DNA from: Flagellimonas sp. CMM7
Lineage (GTDB): Bacteria > Bacteroidota > Bacteroidia > Flavobacteriales > Flavobacteriaceae
DNA: 64,000 nt
Assembly: GCF_021390195.1 (NCBI RefSeq)
Contig: NZ_CP090003.1
Location: 3,121,501-3,185,500, forward strand
Direction of reading: 5' to 3'
The translations under genes were made by a program, and so were the position numbers. How positions within the stretch are numbered: the first letter of the stretch is position 1; each line of letters starts with the position of its first letter. This document shows, piece after piece, positions 1 to 9,105 of this stretch. The notes under the pieces were generated by a model. It saw only the letters and a list, made by a program, of their open reading frames with translations. It made no database searches and was not told where the DNA came from.

Positions 1-2
1 TA

Positions 3-698
3 TTTGGAGGTGGCCATTTAGCTGGAAAACCAGAACATCTTAATGGAATCGCCACTAAAGTCGTCAACGAGTTATGCATGGAGGTAATAGCTCCAAAGTA
101 CCGACTTTCACCTGAAAATCCATTTCCAGCCGATTTAGATGATTGTTTCGAAGCTTGGAACTGGTTGGTTGGTAATTCAATAAGAAGAGGTTATAATGAT
201 AACAAACTTGCCATTGCAGGTAATAGTGCAGGTGGCGGAATAGCTGCAGCACTTGCACAAAGGATATTGGATTCTGGAGGCGTTCAACCTCAGGCCCAAT
301 GCTTATTCTATCCCATGCTGGATGATAGGACAGCAATAGATCACTCTTTGGACAGAATCAATCATTTCCTTTGGAATAACAAAGCAAATTTTATGGCATG
401 GGATGCCTATTTAGGAAATCATCATCCTGGGGATGTAAACATACCGAAATATGCAGCCGCTGCAAGAAGAAATAGTCTAAAAGGGTTGCCTCCAACTTGG
501 ATAGGACATTGTGAGCTAGACTTATTTGCGAACGAATACGCAACATATGCCGAAAGATTGAGGAACGAAGGTGTGGTATGCCAAAGTTATTATGTGAAAG
601 GAGTTCCCCATGCCTTTGAATTGTTCATTCCTAAAAGTGAAATGGCTGAAAAATTTGAATCCTCTGCTTTAACATTTTTAAAGGAATATATGAAGTGA
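3..698 (+). CDS. alpha/beta hydrolase, HSL-type esterase (5'-truncated by window edge)
   Basis: The frame is open from the first bases of the window, so the ATG at 78 is internal and the true start lies upstream. Visible family marks are a GGGH oxyanion-hole motif in the first codons, the nucleophile elbow GNSAGG (about codons 74-79 of the visible part), an acidic residue in the GHCELD segment and the catalytic His in GVPHAF. This order is that of the hormone-sensitive-lipase branch of alpha/beta hydrolases, which cleave short acyl esters. No signal peptide can be judged because the N-terminus is missing. It ends 40 bp before the efflux cluster on the same strand; whether they are co-transcribed is unclear. 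Family assignment is firm, substrate unknown. Confidence 0.88.
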   Translation, partial: FGGGHLAGKPEHLNGIATKVVNELCMEVIAPKYRLSPENPFPADLDDCFEAWNWLVGNSIRRGYNDNKLAIAGNSAGGGIAAALAQRILDSGGVQPQAQCLFYPMLDDRTAIDHSLDRINHFLWNNKANFMAWDAYLGNHHPGDVNIPKYAAAARRNSLKGLPPTWIGHCELDLFANEYATYAERLRNEGVVCQSYYVKGVPHAFELFIPKSEMAEKFESSALTFLKEYMK

Positions 699-738
699 AT
701 AATCCATTTTTCGGATAAACGAAACCAACTAATCGAAA

Positions 739-3084
739 ATGAAAAAACTATTAATAATTGTAATTTTTATAATATCCTCTGAGAGTATATATAGTCAAAA
801 GAAAATATACAACATAGGTGTTCTTTTGGACATTAGCACTGAAGAAATTCAACCTATTAGGGATAATCTAAGAAAAGAAATAATTGCGGTAGTTGGGGAA
901 GATGCCACTATCAACTTCCCTCCAGGCAGTTATTTAACTAACAACTATAGTTTAGAACTAGCCCAAAGAAATTATAATCAGTTACTTGAAAATGAGGGCA
1001 TTGACATCATATTGGCCTTTGGAGCAATTAATAATATTGTTATAAGCAATCAGGAAACGTATTCAAAGCCTACCCTTCTTTTTGGCGCCGTTAACATTGA
1101 TCTTGTAGATGTCAACACTAACAGGGAAAACTCAGGTGTAGAAAATTTTACTTACCTAATTCAGACAGTGTCATATTTACAAGACTTAAAAAAATTCAAG
1201 GAACTAACAAATTTCAAGAAAGTAGGCATTGTCATAGAAAAGGAAATAGCGCAAGTGCTTCCCTTGAAAGAAACTTTTGACCACAACTTAAAAGAATTAA
1301 ATGCCTCGTACAAGTTGATTCCATATGAATCAATAGATGATATTGGGCGAAATCTAAATGATGTTGATGCCGTTTATTTAGCTGGCGGTTTTTTTTTAAA
1401 CTCAAAAGAGGTAGCTGAACTTGCCCAGATATTTATTGAAAATAAGCTGCCTTCTTTTACTACCACAAGCAAGGCAGATGTTGTAAATGGTCTTTTTGCC
1501 ACAAACCAAGAAGATGGCCAAATAGATAAACTATTAAGGAGAATAGCACTAAGTATTGAATCCTATGTAAACGGTATGTCATTGTCTGATTTACCGGTTA
1601 TGTTAGAATCCAATACTAGACTGACAATAAATTATAATACTGCTGAAAAAGTTAGTGTCCCGATTAAATACAGTCTGATAAGTTCAACTGATTTTGTAGG
1701 TGACTTTGTGAATTCCCTTAGTGAAAAAGAATATAATCTTCTGACTGCTATTGAGCAGGTTTTAAAAAAGAACCTTTCGCTAAATTCTCAAGAAAAAAAA
1801 ATAGCTCTTGGACAACAGGATGTTAAATCTGCAAATAGCAATTATTTGCCCAACCTTAGTGTATCGGCTGGAGCATTTTATGTAGACCCTGATTTAGCAG
1901 CCCAATCGTTCGGACAAAACCCAGAATTCTCTACCAGCGGAAACATCGGATTAAATCAAATTGTTTTTTCTGAAGCAACCAATGCTAATATTAGCATACA
2001 AAAAAAGCTTCTACAAGCACAGATACAGAATCTGAATTCAGCACAACTAGATGCTATTTTCGATGTCTCCAATTCATATTTTAATACACTTTCTTCTAAA
2101 GCAAATGCTCAAATCCAGTTAAGAAACCTTAATCTCACCAAAAGAAATCTTCAAATAGCAGAAGAAAACTATGCAGCAGGTCAATCTGGTAAATCTGATG
2201 TATTGCGCTTTAAAAGTGAAATGGCACAAAACACTCAGGCTTTAGTAGAAGCTGTAAACCAATTGGACCAGGGATATGTGCTATTAAATCAAATTTTAAA
2301 TAACCCAACCGAAACGGAAATTGATATTAAAGATGCAGAGCTGGACAAAGGAGTATTTCAAGAGTACAATTATGAGGAGTTAACAGAAATATTAGATGAC
2401 CCCCAATTACGAGAGACATTTACCTTGTTCTTGATAGCAGAGGCCAAAAAAAATGCACCTGAGATAAAATCTCTTGAATTTAGCATAGAAGCCACGGAAC
2501 GCTCTGAAAGACTATATAGCAACGGAAGGTTTTTGCCTACGGTATCGCTACAAGCAAATTACAATAGGGTTTTTAGCAGAAGCGGTGAAGGTAGTTCATT
2601 TGTGCAACCAGGTTTTGCCCAATTAGATGATTATTATAATGTTGGGGCTAATGTATCCATTCCTATTTTCAATCAAAATCAAAATAATATAAATAGGCAA
2701 ACTGCCATTATTCAAAAAGAACAGCTCACCATAAATAAGGAAAACTTTGAGTTGAACTTGTCTGCAGCCGTAAGGACTAATATACTTAGCCTTCTTAACC
2801 AATATTCTAATATTGAGCTTTCACAAGTTTCAGAAGACGCAGCTGCCGATGCTCTTGACCTTACCCAAACAGCATATTCAAATGGTTCTGTAACCATAAT
2901 TCAACTGCTAGATGCGCAGACCAATTATTTGAATGCTCAGCTTTCTAGAACAACTGCTGTATATAATTTTTTAATAAGTGCACTTCGATTGGAACGCGCA
3001 CTGGGATATTACTTCCTTTTAAATAGTGAAGAGGAGAATACTAAGTTCAGACAACGATTCCTAGAATTCAGAAATAACAACTAA
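739..3084 (+). CDS. outer-membrane factor: substrate-binding-like domain fused to TolC
   Basis: A signal peptide ends near YSQ (residue about 19). Residues about 23-320 read like an ABC-type periplasmic binding protein (alternating strands and helices, for example YNIGVLLD, IDIILAFG, KKVGIVIE, DAVYLAGG), of the PF04392 kind. Residues about 335-765 are a TolC-family efflux channel: two copies of the coiled-coil pattern, with the typical YSNGSVTIIQLLDAQ stretch in the second. TolC proteins are usually 420-500 aa, so 781 aa reflects the added domain. TolC forms the outer-membrane exit of tripartite pumps. The adaptor starts 20 bp downstream and the RND permease follows, so this is the pump's exit duct. 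The role of the extra domain (ligand sensing or capture in the periplasm) is inference. Confidence 0.85.
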   Translation: MKKLLIIVIFIISSESIYSQKKIYNIGVLLDISTEEIQPIRDNLRKEIIAVVGEDATINFPPGSYLTNNYSLELAQRNYNQLLENEGIDIILAFGAINNIVISNQETYSKPTLLFGAVNIDLVDVNTNRENSGVENFTYLIQTVSYLQDLKKFKELTNFKKVGIVIEKEIAQVLPLKETFDHNLKELNASYKLIPYESIDDIGRNLNDVDAVYLAGGFFLNSKEVAELAQIFIENKLPSFTTTSKADVVNGLFATNQEDGQIDKLLRRIALSIESYVNGMSLSDLPVMLESNTRLTINYNTAEKVSVPIKYSLISSTDFVGDFVNSLSEKEYNLLTAIEQVLKKNLSLNSQEKKIALGQQDVKSANSNYLPNLSVSAGAFYVDPDLAAQSFGQNPEFSTSGNIGLNQIVFSEATNANISIQKKLLQAQIQNLNSAQLDAIFDVSNSYFNTLSSKANAQIQLRNLNLTKRNLQIAEENYAAGQSGKSDVLRFKSEMAQNTQALVEAVNQLDQGYVLLNQILNNPTETEIDIKDAELDKGVFQEYNYEELTEILDDPQLRETFTLFLIAEAKKNAPEIKSLEFSIEATERSERLYSNGRFLPTVSLQANYNRVFSRSGEGSSFVQPGFAQLDDYYNVGANVSIPIFNQNQNNINRQTAIIQKEQLTINKENFELNLSAAVRTNILSLLNQYSNIELSQVSEDAAADALDLTQTAYSNGSVTIIQLLDAQTNYLNAQLSRTTAVYNFLISALRLERALGYYFLLNSEEENTKFRQRFLEFRNNN

Positions 3085-3104
3085 ATCAAAATAAAAGTAC
3101 AAGC

Positions 3105-4190
3105 ATGAAAAATCATATTGCTCTGATGTTAATAATAATTACAGGAGGTTTGTCGACTTCTTGTTCTGAAGAGAAAAAGAAAGAAGAAGTTTTTCTAAGA
3201 CCAGTTAAATACCAAGAAGTTGGTTATTTGGGAGGTGATAAAATAAGAACATATAGCGGTACAGCTGAGACGGACAAGATTATAAACCTGAGTTTTCGAA
3301 ATACAGGAATTATTACAGAGTTCGACATTAGATTAGGTCAAAAGGTCGAAAAAGGACAACAATTAGCAAGATTGGACAATGTACAATCCAGATTGTCCTA
3401 TGAACAGGCCATTACACAGCTAAACAGTGCCGAGTCCCAAATGAACACTGCAAAGCTCAATTTAAATCGAGTAAGAGTCTTATATGAAAAGGGCAGTACT
3501 TCTCTAAGCGATTTCGAATCTGCCAAAAATGCCTTTAAAACAGCACAGGAAAGCTATAATTCAGCAAAGAGAGGTGTAGAAATACAAAAAGAACAGGTAC
3601 AATATGGGTACATTTTCGTACCAGAAGATGGTGTTATTTCAGCAATCTATTCAGAGATCGATGAAAATGTAAACCCTGGTCAAACGATTGCAACCCTAAA
3701 TTCTGGTACTGACATGGAGATTGTTCTGGGAATACCTGAAAGCTCTATTAATGGTGTTAGAGAGTCTATGGAAGTAAGTGTGGATTTTTCTTCCTTGCCT
3801 AATTTACAATTTAAGGCAAGGGTCACCGAGGTTTCACCGGCCGTAGACGTTAATACCGCTACTTATCCCGTTCGTGTAACAGTAATTAATCCAAGTAAGG
3901 AAATCAAGAGTGGTATGGCAGCTAATGTTGCATTCAATTTTGAAGAAGTTAAAAATACAGATAACAAAATTTTAGTGGTGCCTACCAATGCAGTAGGTGA
4001 AGATAGTAATGGAAGGTTTGTGTATTTAATTGAAGAGAATTCAGGAGAGGCTATTATAAAAAAGCAACCCATTACTATTGGTGATTTAGACAATGAAGGG
4101 TTTCAAGTGAAAAGTGGATTGTCTTATGGTCAAAAAATAGCTACTGCTGGATTACAGACTTTACTCGATGGACAAAAGGTGAAATTATAA
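3105..4190 (+). CDS. RND efflux periplasmic adaptor subunit (lipoprotein)
   Basis: An SPII signal ends in the lipobox STSC (Cys about residue 20), so the protein is lipid-anchored facing the periplasm. The order is that of membrane-fusion proteins: a first lipoyl half (about 60-90, GIITEFDIRLGQKVEKGQ), an alpha-helical hairpin (about 95-165, rich in Ala, Gln and Asn), a second lipoyl half (VPEDGVISAIYSE), then beta-barrel and membrane-proximal domains to the end. Length (361 aa) is typical of AcrA/MexA relatives. It links the RND permease downstream to the TolC-type channel upstream, 20 bp away, so the three form one tripartite pump. Substrate cannot be told from sequence. Confidence 0.92.
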   Translation: MKNHIALMLIIITGGLSTSCSEEKKKEEVFLRPVKYQEVGYLGGDKIRTYSGTAETDKIINLSFRNTGIITEFDIRLGQKVEKGQQLARLDNVQSRLSYEQAITQLNSAESQMNTAKLNLNRVRVLYEKGSTSLSDFESAKNAFKTAQESYNSAKRGVEIQKEQVQYGYIFVPEDGVISAIYSEIDENVNPGQTIATLNSGTDMEIVLGIPESSINGVRESMEVSVDFSSLPNLQFKARVTEVSPAVDVNTATYPVRVTVINPSKEIKSGMAANVAFNFEEVKNTDNKILVVPTNAVGEDSNGRFVYLIEENSGEAIIKKQPITIGDLDNEGFQVKSGLSYGQKIATAGLQTLLDGQKVKL

Positions 4191-4291
4191 CTCCGATACT
4201 ACTAACTAATGAGGATTGGAGTTTATCTCAAAAGATATATAGTCTTCAGTACTCTCAAAAAAATTGACAACCAATAACCAGCAAAAAGAAC

Positions 4292-7200
4292 ATGAATCTA
4301 GCGAAATTTTCAATCGACAAAAATAGAATCACATTCATGGTTTTAGTGACCATACTCGTTTTAGGTGTAATCATGTATTTCAGTCTTTCAAGAGATAGTA
4401 TGCCACCTTATACAGTAAGAGTAGCAAATGTTGTTAGTGTATTCCCAGGTGCCAGTCCAGAACGAGTTGAGCAATTGGTTACAGATAAGATTGAAAAAAA
4501 AGCGCAAGAATTACCGGAATTGGACGAAATTAAAAGTACTTCAAGAACAGGTTTGTCTGTGGTTTCTGTGACATTGAAAGATGAAGTAACTCCTGAGCAA
4601 TTACAAGCTGTTTGGGATCGTCTGCGGAGAAAGTTAAACGTAATTGAAGGTTTGCCAGACGGTGTTCTTCCCAGATTGGACGATGATGGTATAGGCGATG
4701 TTTATGGTATTGTCGTAGGGTTGACCTCCGATGGTTTTTCATATAAGGAGATGAAAGAATATGCCGACGATATTAAAGACGAATTTATTAAACTCCCAGA
4801 TGCCGCAAAGGTAGAATTAGGAGGTGTACAGGACGAACGTGTTTTTGTTGAGTTTGATAACGCAAGATTAAAGGAATACGGTTTGTCAGCTTCTCGATTG
4901 CAACAATTCATATCATCAACCAACATATTAAATTCAGGAGGACAAATCAACATTGGTGAGGAAAGAATCATTTTAGAACCAACTGGAAATTTTGATTCTA
5001 TTGAAGATATCAAGGAAATGTTTATTGCAGTTGGCAACGGTACTCAACTTATCAAATTAGGAGATATTACCACTATTCGTAAAGGATATATAGACCCGCC
5101 AACTCAAATAGTGAAAGTCAATGGAAAAGATGCTGTTACATTACATATTAACCTTAAAGAGAATAAGAATGTTGTTGCATTAGGCCAGGAAGTCGATAGA
5201 CTGATTGCAAAATGGCAGGAACGTTTACCCGTTGGTCTGGAATTGCAACGTGTTTCTTCTATTGATGAATATATTGATTTTAAGATTAATGATTTTATGA
5301 TCAATTTACTGCAATCAATCAGTATTGTATTGATTGTAATGCTAATTTTTTTAGGAGTTCGAACTGGAGTCATTATCGCAGCATTAGTTCCTATTGTGAC
5401 TATTGCCACACTTATGGTTATGGGGGTTCTCAATTTGGGCCTTAATCAAGTAACCTTAGCGGCCTTGATTATGGCATTGGGCATGCTCGTGGACAATGCT
5501 ATCGTAGTTGCTGAAACCATTATGGTGAAATTGGAGCAGGGAATTGCTAAAAAAGAGGCGGCCATTCAAGCATTTTCTGAACTATGGATGCCTTTACTTA
5601 TTTCCACATTAACAACTTCAGCAGCTTTCCTTGCATTTTATCTGTCTCCGACCACAATGGGAGATATTGTGGGGCCCATATTTGTGGTCATAAGTATTGC
5701 ACTTGCATCTTCGTGGTTAATAGCCTTGACCGTAATAACCATGTTTTGCTATCTGTTTTTTAAAGTGGTTCCAAAGCAAGAAAAAAAGGAGAGCATTATA
5801 GATAAGACTATCAATACTATGAAATATAATTATAAACGAATCATTTTAATTGCATTAAGGCATAAGGTAAAAGTTATTATCGGAATCTTTGCCGCCTTGA
5901 TTATCTCCTTATATGGTTTTGGCTCTATACCTTTTATATTTTTCCCAGACAGTGATCGTAATCTCTTCACTATTGATGTGAATTTGCCAGAAGGAACAAA
6001 AATTGAGAGTACCGAATCAGTAATAGCCCAAATCGAAGATTACATTATAGATTCCTTAAAAGTAAATCAACAACGAAATGCAGGTATATTGGGCTGGTCA
6101 TCTTTTATAGGTGAAGGTCCAGAATCTTATGATTTGGGATATACACCAGATGAGCCAAATTCCAACTATGGTCATATGCTCATTACTACTTCTTCATTTA
6201 CGCAAAACAATGGCCTAATCGCAAAACTTGATGCCTACACCTTTAACAATTTTCCAAATGCAGATATTAAAGTTTATCCATTACCCGCAGGAGAAGGAGG
6301 TGCTCCGATTGAGATTAAAGTATCGGGGAATGACCCAGATGTTCTGTCATCCCTAGCTGAAAAGATAAAAATAAAATTGTCAAGTATTCAAGGAACTAAG
6401 AACGTGAAGGATGACTGGGGCCCAAAAAGCAAAAAATTCTTGATAAAGATTGATCAAAATAGAGCGCAGAGAGCTGGAGTCACTAGTCAGGATATTGCAG
6501 CATCTTTACTTACTGTCCTTGATGGCTTTGAAACTGGAAGTTATAGAGAGCAGGACAAGTCCATACCCATTGTGATGAGAAGTGATGCCAATCAGCAACA
6601 AACACTTGCTTCTCTCGAAACTTTAAATATTTATACCCAAGCTTCAGGTAAAAGCATTCCGTTGTTACAAGTTGCATCTATTATTCCATCATGGCAATAT
6701 GCAAAAATTAAAAGGTTGGATATTATTAGAACGGTTAATATTAGCTGCGAATTACGAGAAGGGGCTAATGCTAACGCAGTAACACTGGAAATAACACCTT
6801 GGATGGAAGAGCAAGTGAAAACTTGGGAAGAAGGTTATACTTATAAGTTTGGGGGAGATGCCGAACGAACCGCAGATAATATGGGATCTGTCATCGGATA
6901 TCTACCTGTTTCAGGTTTCATAATCATTTTATTACTGATTATACAATTTAACTCCGTGAGAAAAATGGCAATGGTGGTTTTAACAATACCTCTGGCCATT
7001 ATAGGAGTGGTTATTGGTTTATTGATATTTCAAGAGCCCTTTGGTTTCATGCCTTTTTTGGGAGTTATTTCTTTGGCTGGAATAGTCATCAACAATGCTA
7101 TTGTTCTAGTAGACCGGATGGAAGTGGAACAAAATGACCTGGGGAGAAGTGAACATGATTCAGTAATTACGGCTTGTTTGCAGCGATTTAGACCAATTCT

Positions 7201-7405
7201 ATTGGCGACTTTCACTACTGTATTAGGCCTCATTCCTTTGTACATAAGTGGCGGAGAAATGTGGGAAGGTATGGCCGTGAGTATAATGATCGGACTGCTT
7301 TTTGGGACAGTAATAACATTAATATTCATTCCATCTTTTTATAGCATTCTCTTTAAACTGAACTATAGTGGGTATGTTTTTAATGATGATTTATTAGAAG
7401 AATAA
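4292..7405 (+). CDS. RND family efflux permease (AcrB/HAE1-like)
   Basis: At 1037 aa it has the full length of hydrophobe-type RND pumps. The N-terminus is cytoplasmic followed by TM1 (about 13-32), then a large periplasmic loop containing the GASPERVEQLVTDKIE segment, a TM block (about 335-505), a second periplasmic loop, and a last TM block (about 875-1020). The motif GMLVDNAIVVAE in TM4 carries the Asp of the proton relay; a matching GIVINNAIVLVDRME lies in the second half. It exports substrates using the proton-motive force with the adaptor and TolC-like protein upstream. The 101-bp gap before the gene is larger than the others in the cluster and could hold a processing site or weak promoter, but I see no clear consensus there. 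Confidence 0.93.
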   Translation: MNLAKFSIDKNRITFMVLVTILVLGVIMYFSLSRDSMPPYTVRVANVVSVFPGASPERVEQLVTDKIEKKAQELPELDEIKSTSRTGLSVVSVTLKDEVTPEQLQAVWDRLRRKLNVIEGLPDGVLPRLDDDGIGDVYGIVVGLTSDGFSYKEMKEYADDIKDEFIKLPDAAKVELGGVQDERVFVEFDNARLKEYGLSASRLQQFISSTNILNSGGQINIGEERIILEPTGNFDSIEDIKEMFIAVGNGTQLIKLGDITTIRKGYIDPPTQIVKVNGKDAVTLHINLKENKNVVALGQEVDRLIAKWQERLPVGLELQRVSSIDEYIDFKINDFMINLLQSISIVLIVMLIFLGVRTGVIIAALVPIVTIATLMVMGVLNLGLNQVTLAALIMALGMLVDNAIVVAETIMVKLEQGIAKKEAAIQAFSELWMPLLISTLTTSAAFLAFYLSPTTMGDIVGPIFVVISIALASSWLIALTVITMFCYLFFKVVPKQEKKESIIDKTINTMKYNYKRIILIALRHKVKVIIGIFAALIISLYGFGSIPFIFFPDSDRNLFTIDVNLPEGTKIESTESVIAQIEDYIIDSLKVNQQRNAGILGWSSFIGEGPESYDLGYTPDEPNSNYGHMLITTSSFTQNNGLIAKLDAYTFNNFPNADIKVYPLPAGEGGAPIEIKVSGNDPDVLSSLAEKIKIKLSSIQGTKNVKDDWGPKSKKFLIKIDQNRAQRAGVTSQDIAASLLTVLDGFETGSYREQDKSIPIVMRSDANQQQTLASLETLNIYTQASGKSIPLLQVASIIPSWQYAKIKRLDIIRTVNISCELREGANANAVTLEITPWMEEQVKTWEEGYTYKFGGDAERTADNMGSVIGYLPVSGFIIILLLIIQFNSVRKMAMVVLTIPLAIIGVVIGLLIFQEPFGFMPFLGVISLAGIVINNAIVLVDRMEVEQNDLGRSEHDSVITACLQRFRPILLATFTTVLGLIPLYISGGEMWEGMAVSIMIGLLFGTVITLIFIPSFYSILFKLNYSGYVFNDDLLEE

Positions 7406-7425
7406 AAAAGAGCGATTAAAGAAAA

Positions 7426-8115
7426 ATGACTCAGGCCATATATAAAAATAGATTTGAATTTTTTCTAGCAACACAGCTTGCAATATTGTTTGGGTCTCTT
7501 CTATTTGGATACAGGACTTTTGAATATACGGTTCAGCCCATACTTTTTTTGATGAATATATTGGGCGGTATATTACTGATTTCCAAGCAGAGAAAATTGA
7601 TGTGGTTTTTCATATTACTCTTTACTATATCACTTTTCATTTTTGGTTCATCAATGGTCTCGCGAACAGAAGGTGTTGATACCATACTAATAAGGTTATC
7701 AATATATTTCTTGTTTTGCCTTACAGTAACAGTAAGTATTATTAAACAAATTTGGTATGCAAAAGATGTAAATAAAAATGTAATCATAGGCCTTGTAAGT
7801 GGATATATTTCACTTGGATTTTTGGCATTTTTCTTATTCATGTCCATTGAACTGCTCAATACAGGAGCATTTCAAGGAGTCTTATTACAAGGAGAAGATT
7901 TCGCTTCTACAGCTGATAGTATTATGTACTATTCCTTTATAACATTACTTACCATTGGATATGGGGAAATTGTACCCACTATTGCAATCGCTCAAAAAGC
8001 TGCAATATTAGTCGGATTGATGGGGCAGTTTTATATGGTAATTATCACAGCCATCATAGTCGGTAAATATATACAGCAAAATACTTCAGACGATAATTTT
8101 AAAATAATAAAATAA
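7426..8115 (+). CDS. K+-channel-like membrane protein (Ion_trans_2 pore)
   Basis: There are about six hydrophobic segments: four in residues 10-110, one around 120-145, then a re-entrant pore loop and a final helix around 190-215. The pore loop holds LLTIGYGEIVPT (about residues 174-185), matching the potassium selectivity filter TxGYG. No cytoplasmic ligand-binding domain follows; the protein ends about 15 residues after the last helix. It starts 20 bp after the RND permease and its stop overlaps the next start (TAATG at 8113-8117), so translation is probably coupled. The likely role is K+ flux across the inner membrane. A link to the pump, for example balancing membrane potential, is only inferred from position. 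Confidence 0.83.
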   Translation: MTQAIYKNRFEFFLATQLAILFGSLLFGYRTFEYTVQPILFLMNILGGILLISKQRKLMWFFILLFTISLFIFGSSMVSRTEGVDTILIRLSIYFLFCLTVTVSIIKQIWYAKDVNKNVIIGLVSGYISLGFLAFFLFMSIELLNTGAFQGVLLQGEDFASTADSIMYYSFITLLTIGYGEIVPTIAIAQKAAILVGLMGQFYMVIITAIIVGKYIQQNTSDDNFKIIK

Positions 8116-8585
8116 TGAATAAAATAGATTTCAAAAAATTCTACCAAGCCCACTGGACCATCGAAGAGCGGCTTAAATTAGAAGTGGTTACGGATTTTGT
8201 TCAAGGTATTTTGAACCATGAATTTGATCAGGTCATAGCAACATATCGTGACCATCCCTATGTACAACATAACAGATCCGTACCTAGTGGCATTGAAAAT
8301 ATAGTAAATCTAAATAGGAAAATGGCAAGTCGTTTTCCTGAATTTTTTCTTGACCCCAAACATGTTTATCTCGACGGGGACTTTGTGATTTTCCATTCAC
8401 ATTTAACAGTAAAAGCAAATCATAGAGGTAATGAAAAGAAAGGTCTGAATGTGATAGATATTTGGAAAATATCTGATGGTAAAATTGTCGAACACTGGGA
8501 TTCAATACAACCATTAGATTTTATGTCTAGACTTTTTACACTTATTACAGGTGGTGCAATTCGTAATAATGATGGTGTATTCTAA
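8115..8585 (+). CDS. SnoaL-like / NTF2-fold protein
   Basis: A 156-aa cytoplasmic protein with no signal peptide. It has the pattern of SnoaL-like proteins: an N-terminal helix pair with YRDHPYVQHNRSVPSG, then strands carrying GDFVIFHSHL and the closing IVEHWDSIQP stretch, which is close to the usual VEHWDvvQ ending of this family. These domains form a cone-shaped fold used by polyketide cyclases, epoxide hydrolases and many uncharacterised enzymes. The start codon overlaps the stop of the channel gene, and the next gene follows after 9 bp, so it is part of the same transcript. No specific reaction can be assigned. Confidence 0.82.
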   Translation: MNKIDFKKFYQAHWTIEERLKLEVVTDFVQGILNHEFDQVIATYRDHPYVQHNRSVPSGIENIVNLNRKMASRFPEFFLDPKHVYLDGDFVIFHSHLTVKANHRGNEKKGLNVIDIWKISDGKIVEHWDSIQPLDFMSRLFTLITGGAIRNNDGVF

Positions 8586-8594
8586 AATAAAAAT

Positions 8595-9050
8595 ATGAGT
8601 TCAAATATATATAATCTGTCTGATTATAAAGTCATAGTGAACCGGATTACAAAATTATGTCCAGATAGTCAGAGGCAATGGGGAAACATGGATGTTAATC
8701 AAATGCTTGAACATTGTTCCATCCAGCTAAAGTTGGGTCTAGGTATAATTCAACATACAGGTAATGAAGGCTCTCCAATAATGAGAACTTCAATGGGTAT
8801 TTGGTTATTTCTTTTTGTGTTACCCTGGATGAGAGGTATGCCAACACCTTCAAAGATGAACATGCTGGAAAACTGTGCTCCGGTTGATGATTTTAAGTCG
8901 GAACAGGAGTCGTTACTTGAATTATTGGAAATAGTACAGGGTAGAATGAAATTGGAACCGCATCCTTTTTTTGGTCCCCTTGATAAAAAAAGGTGGGGCA
9001 GGTTAATATGGAAACACCTAGATCACCACCTTAAGCAATTCGGATGTTGA
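8595..9050 (+). CDS. DUF1569 family protein (DinB-like fold)
   Basis: The N-terminal part NLSDYKVIVNRITKLCPDS followed by QWGNMDVNQMLEHCS (about residues 6-43) is the signature of DUF1569, a four-helix DinB/YfiT-like family. The His of MLEHC and the C-terminal HLDHHLKQFG could bind a metal, as in other members of this superfamily. No signal peptide is present. It lies 9 bp after the SnoaL-like gene, in line with the operon. Members are often thiol-transferase or stress-associated proteins, but the function of DUF1569 itself is not established and I assign none. Confidence 0.8.
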   Translation: MSSNIYNLSDYKVIVNRITKLCPDSQRQWGNMDVNQMLEHCSIQLKLGLGIIQHTGNEGSPIMRTSMGIWLFLFVLPWMRGMPTPSKMNMLENCAPVDDFKSEQESLLELLEIVQGRMKLEPHPFFGPLDKKRWGRLIWKHLDHHLKQFGC

Positions 9051-9105
9051 TTTTACCCGAACTTCTTCAATTGAGTTGCCAACAAGTCAAAAATCATATA
9101 ATAAT

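Noticed and set aside
64..336. Minus-strand 90-aa frame
   Set aside because: It lies opposite the esterase, whose frame has all family motifs; no features of its own.
4530..5433. Three minus-strand frames opposite the RND permease
   Set aside because: Low-complexity Ser/Ile-rich shadows of a gene with a full family match.
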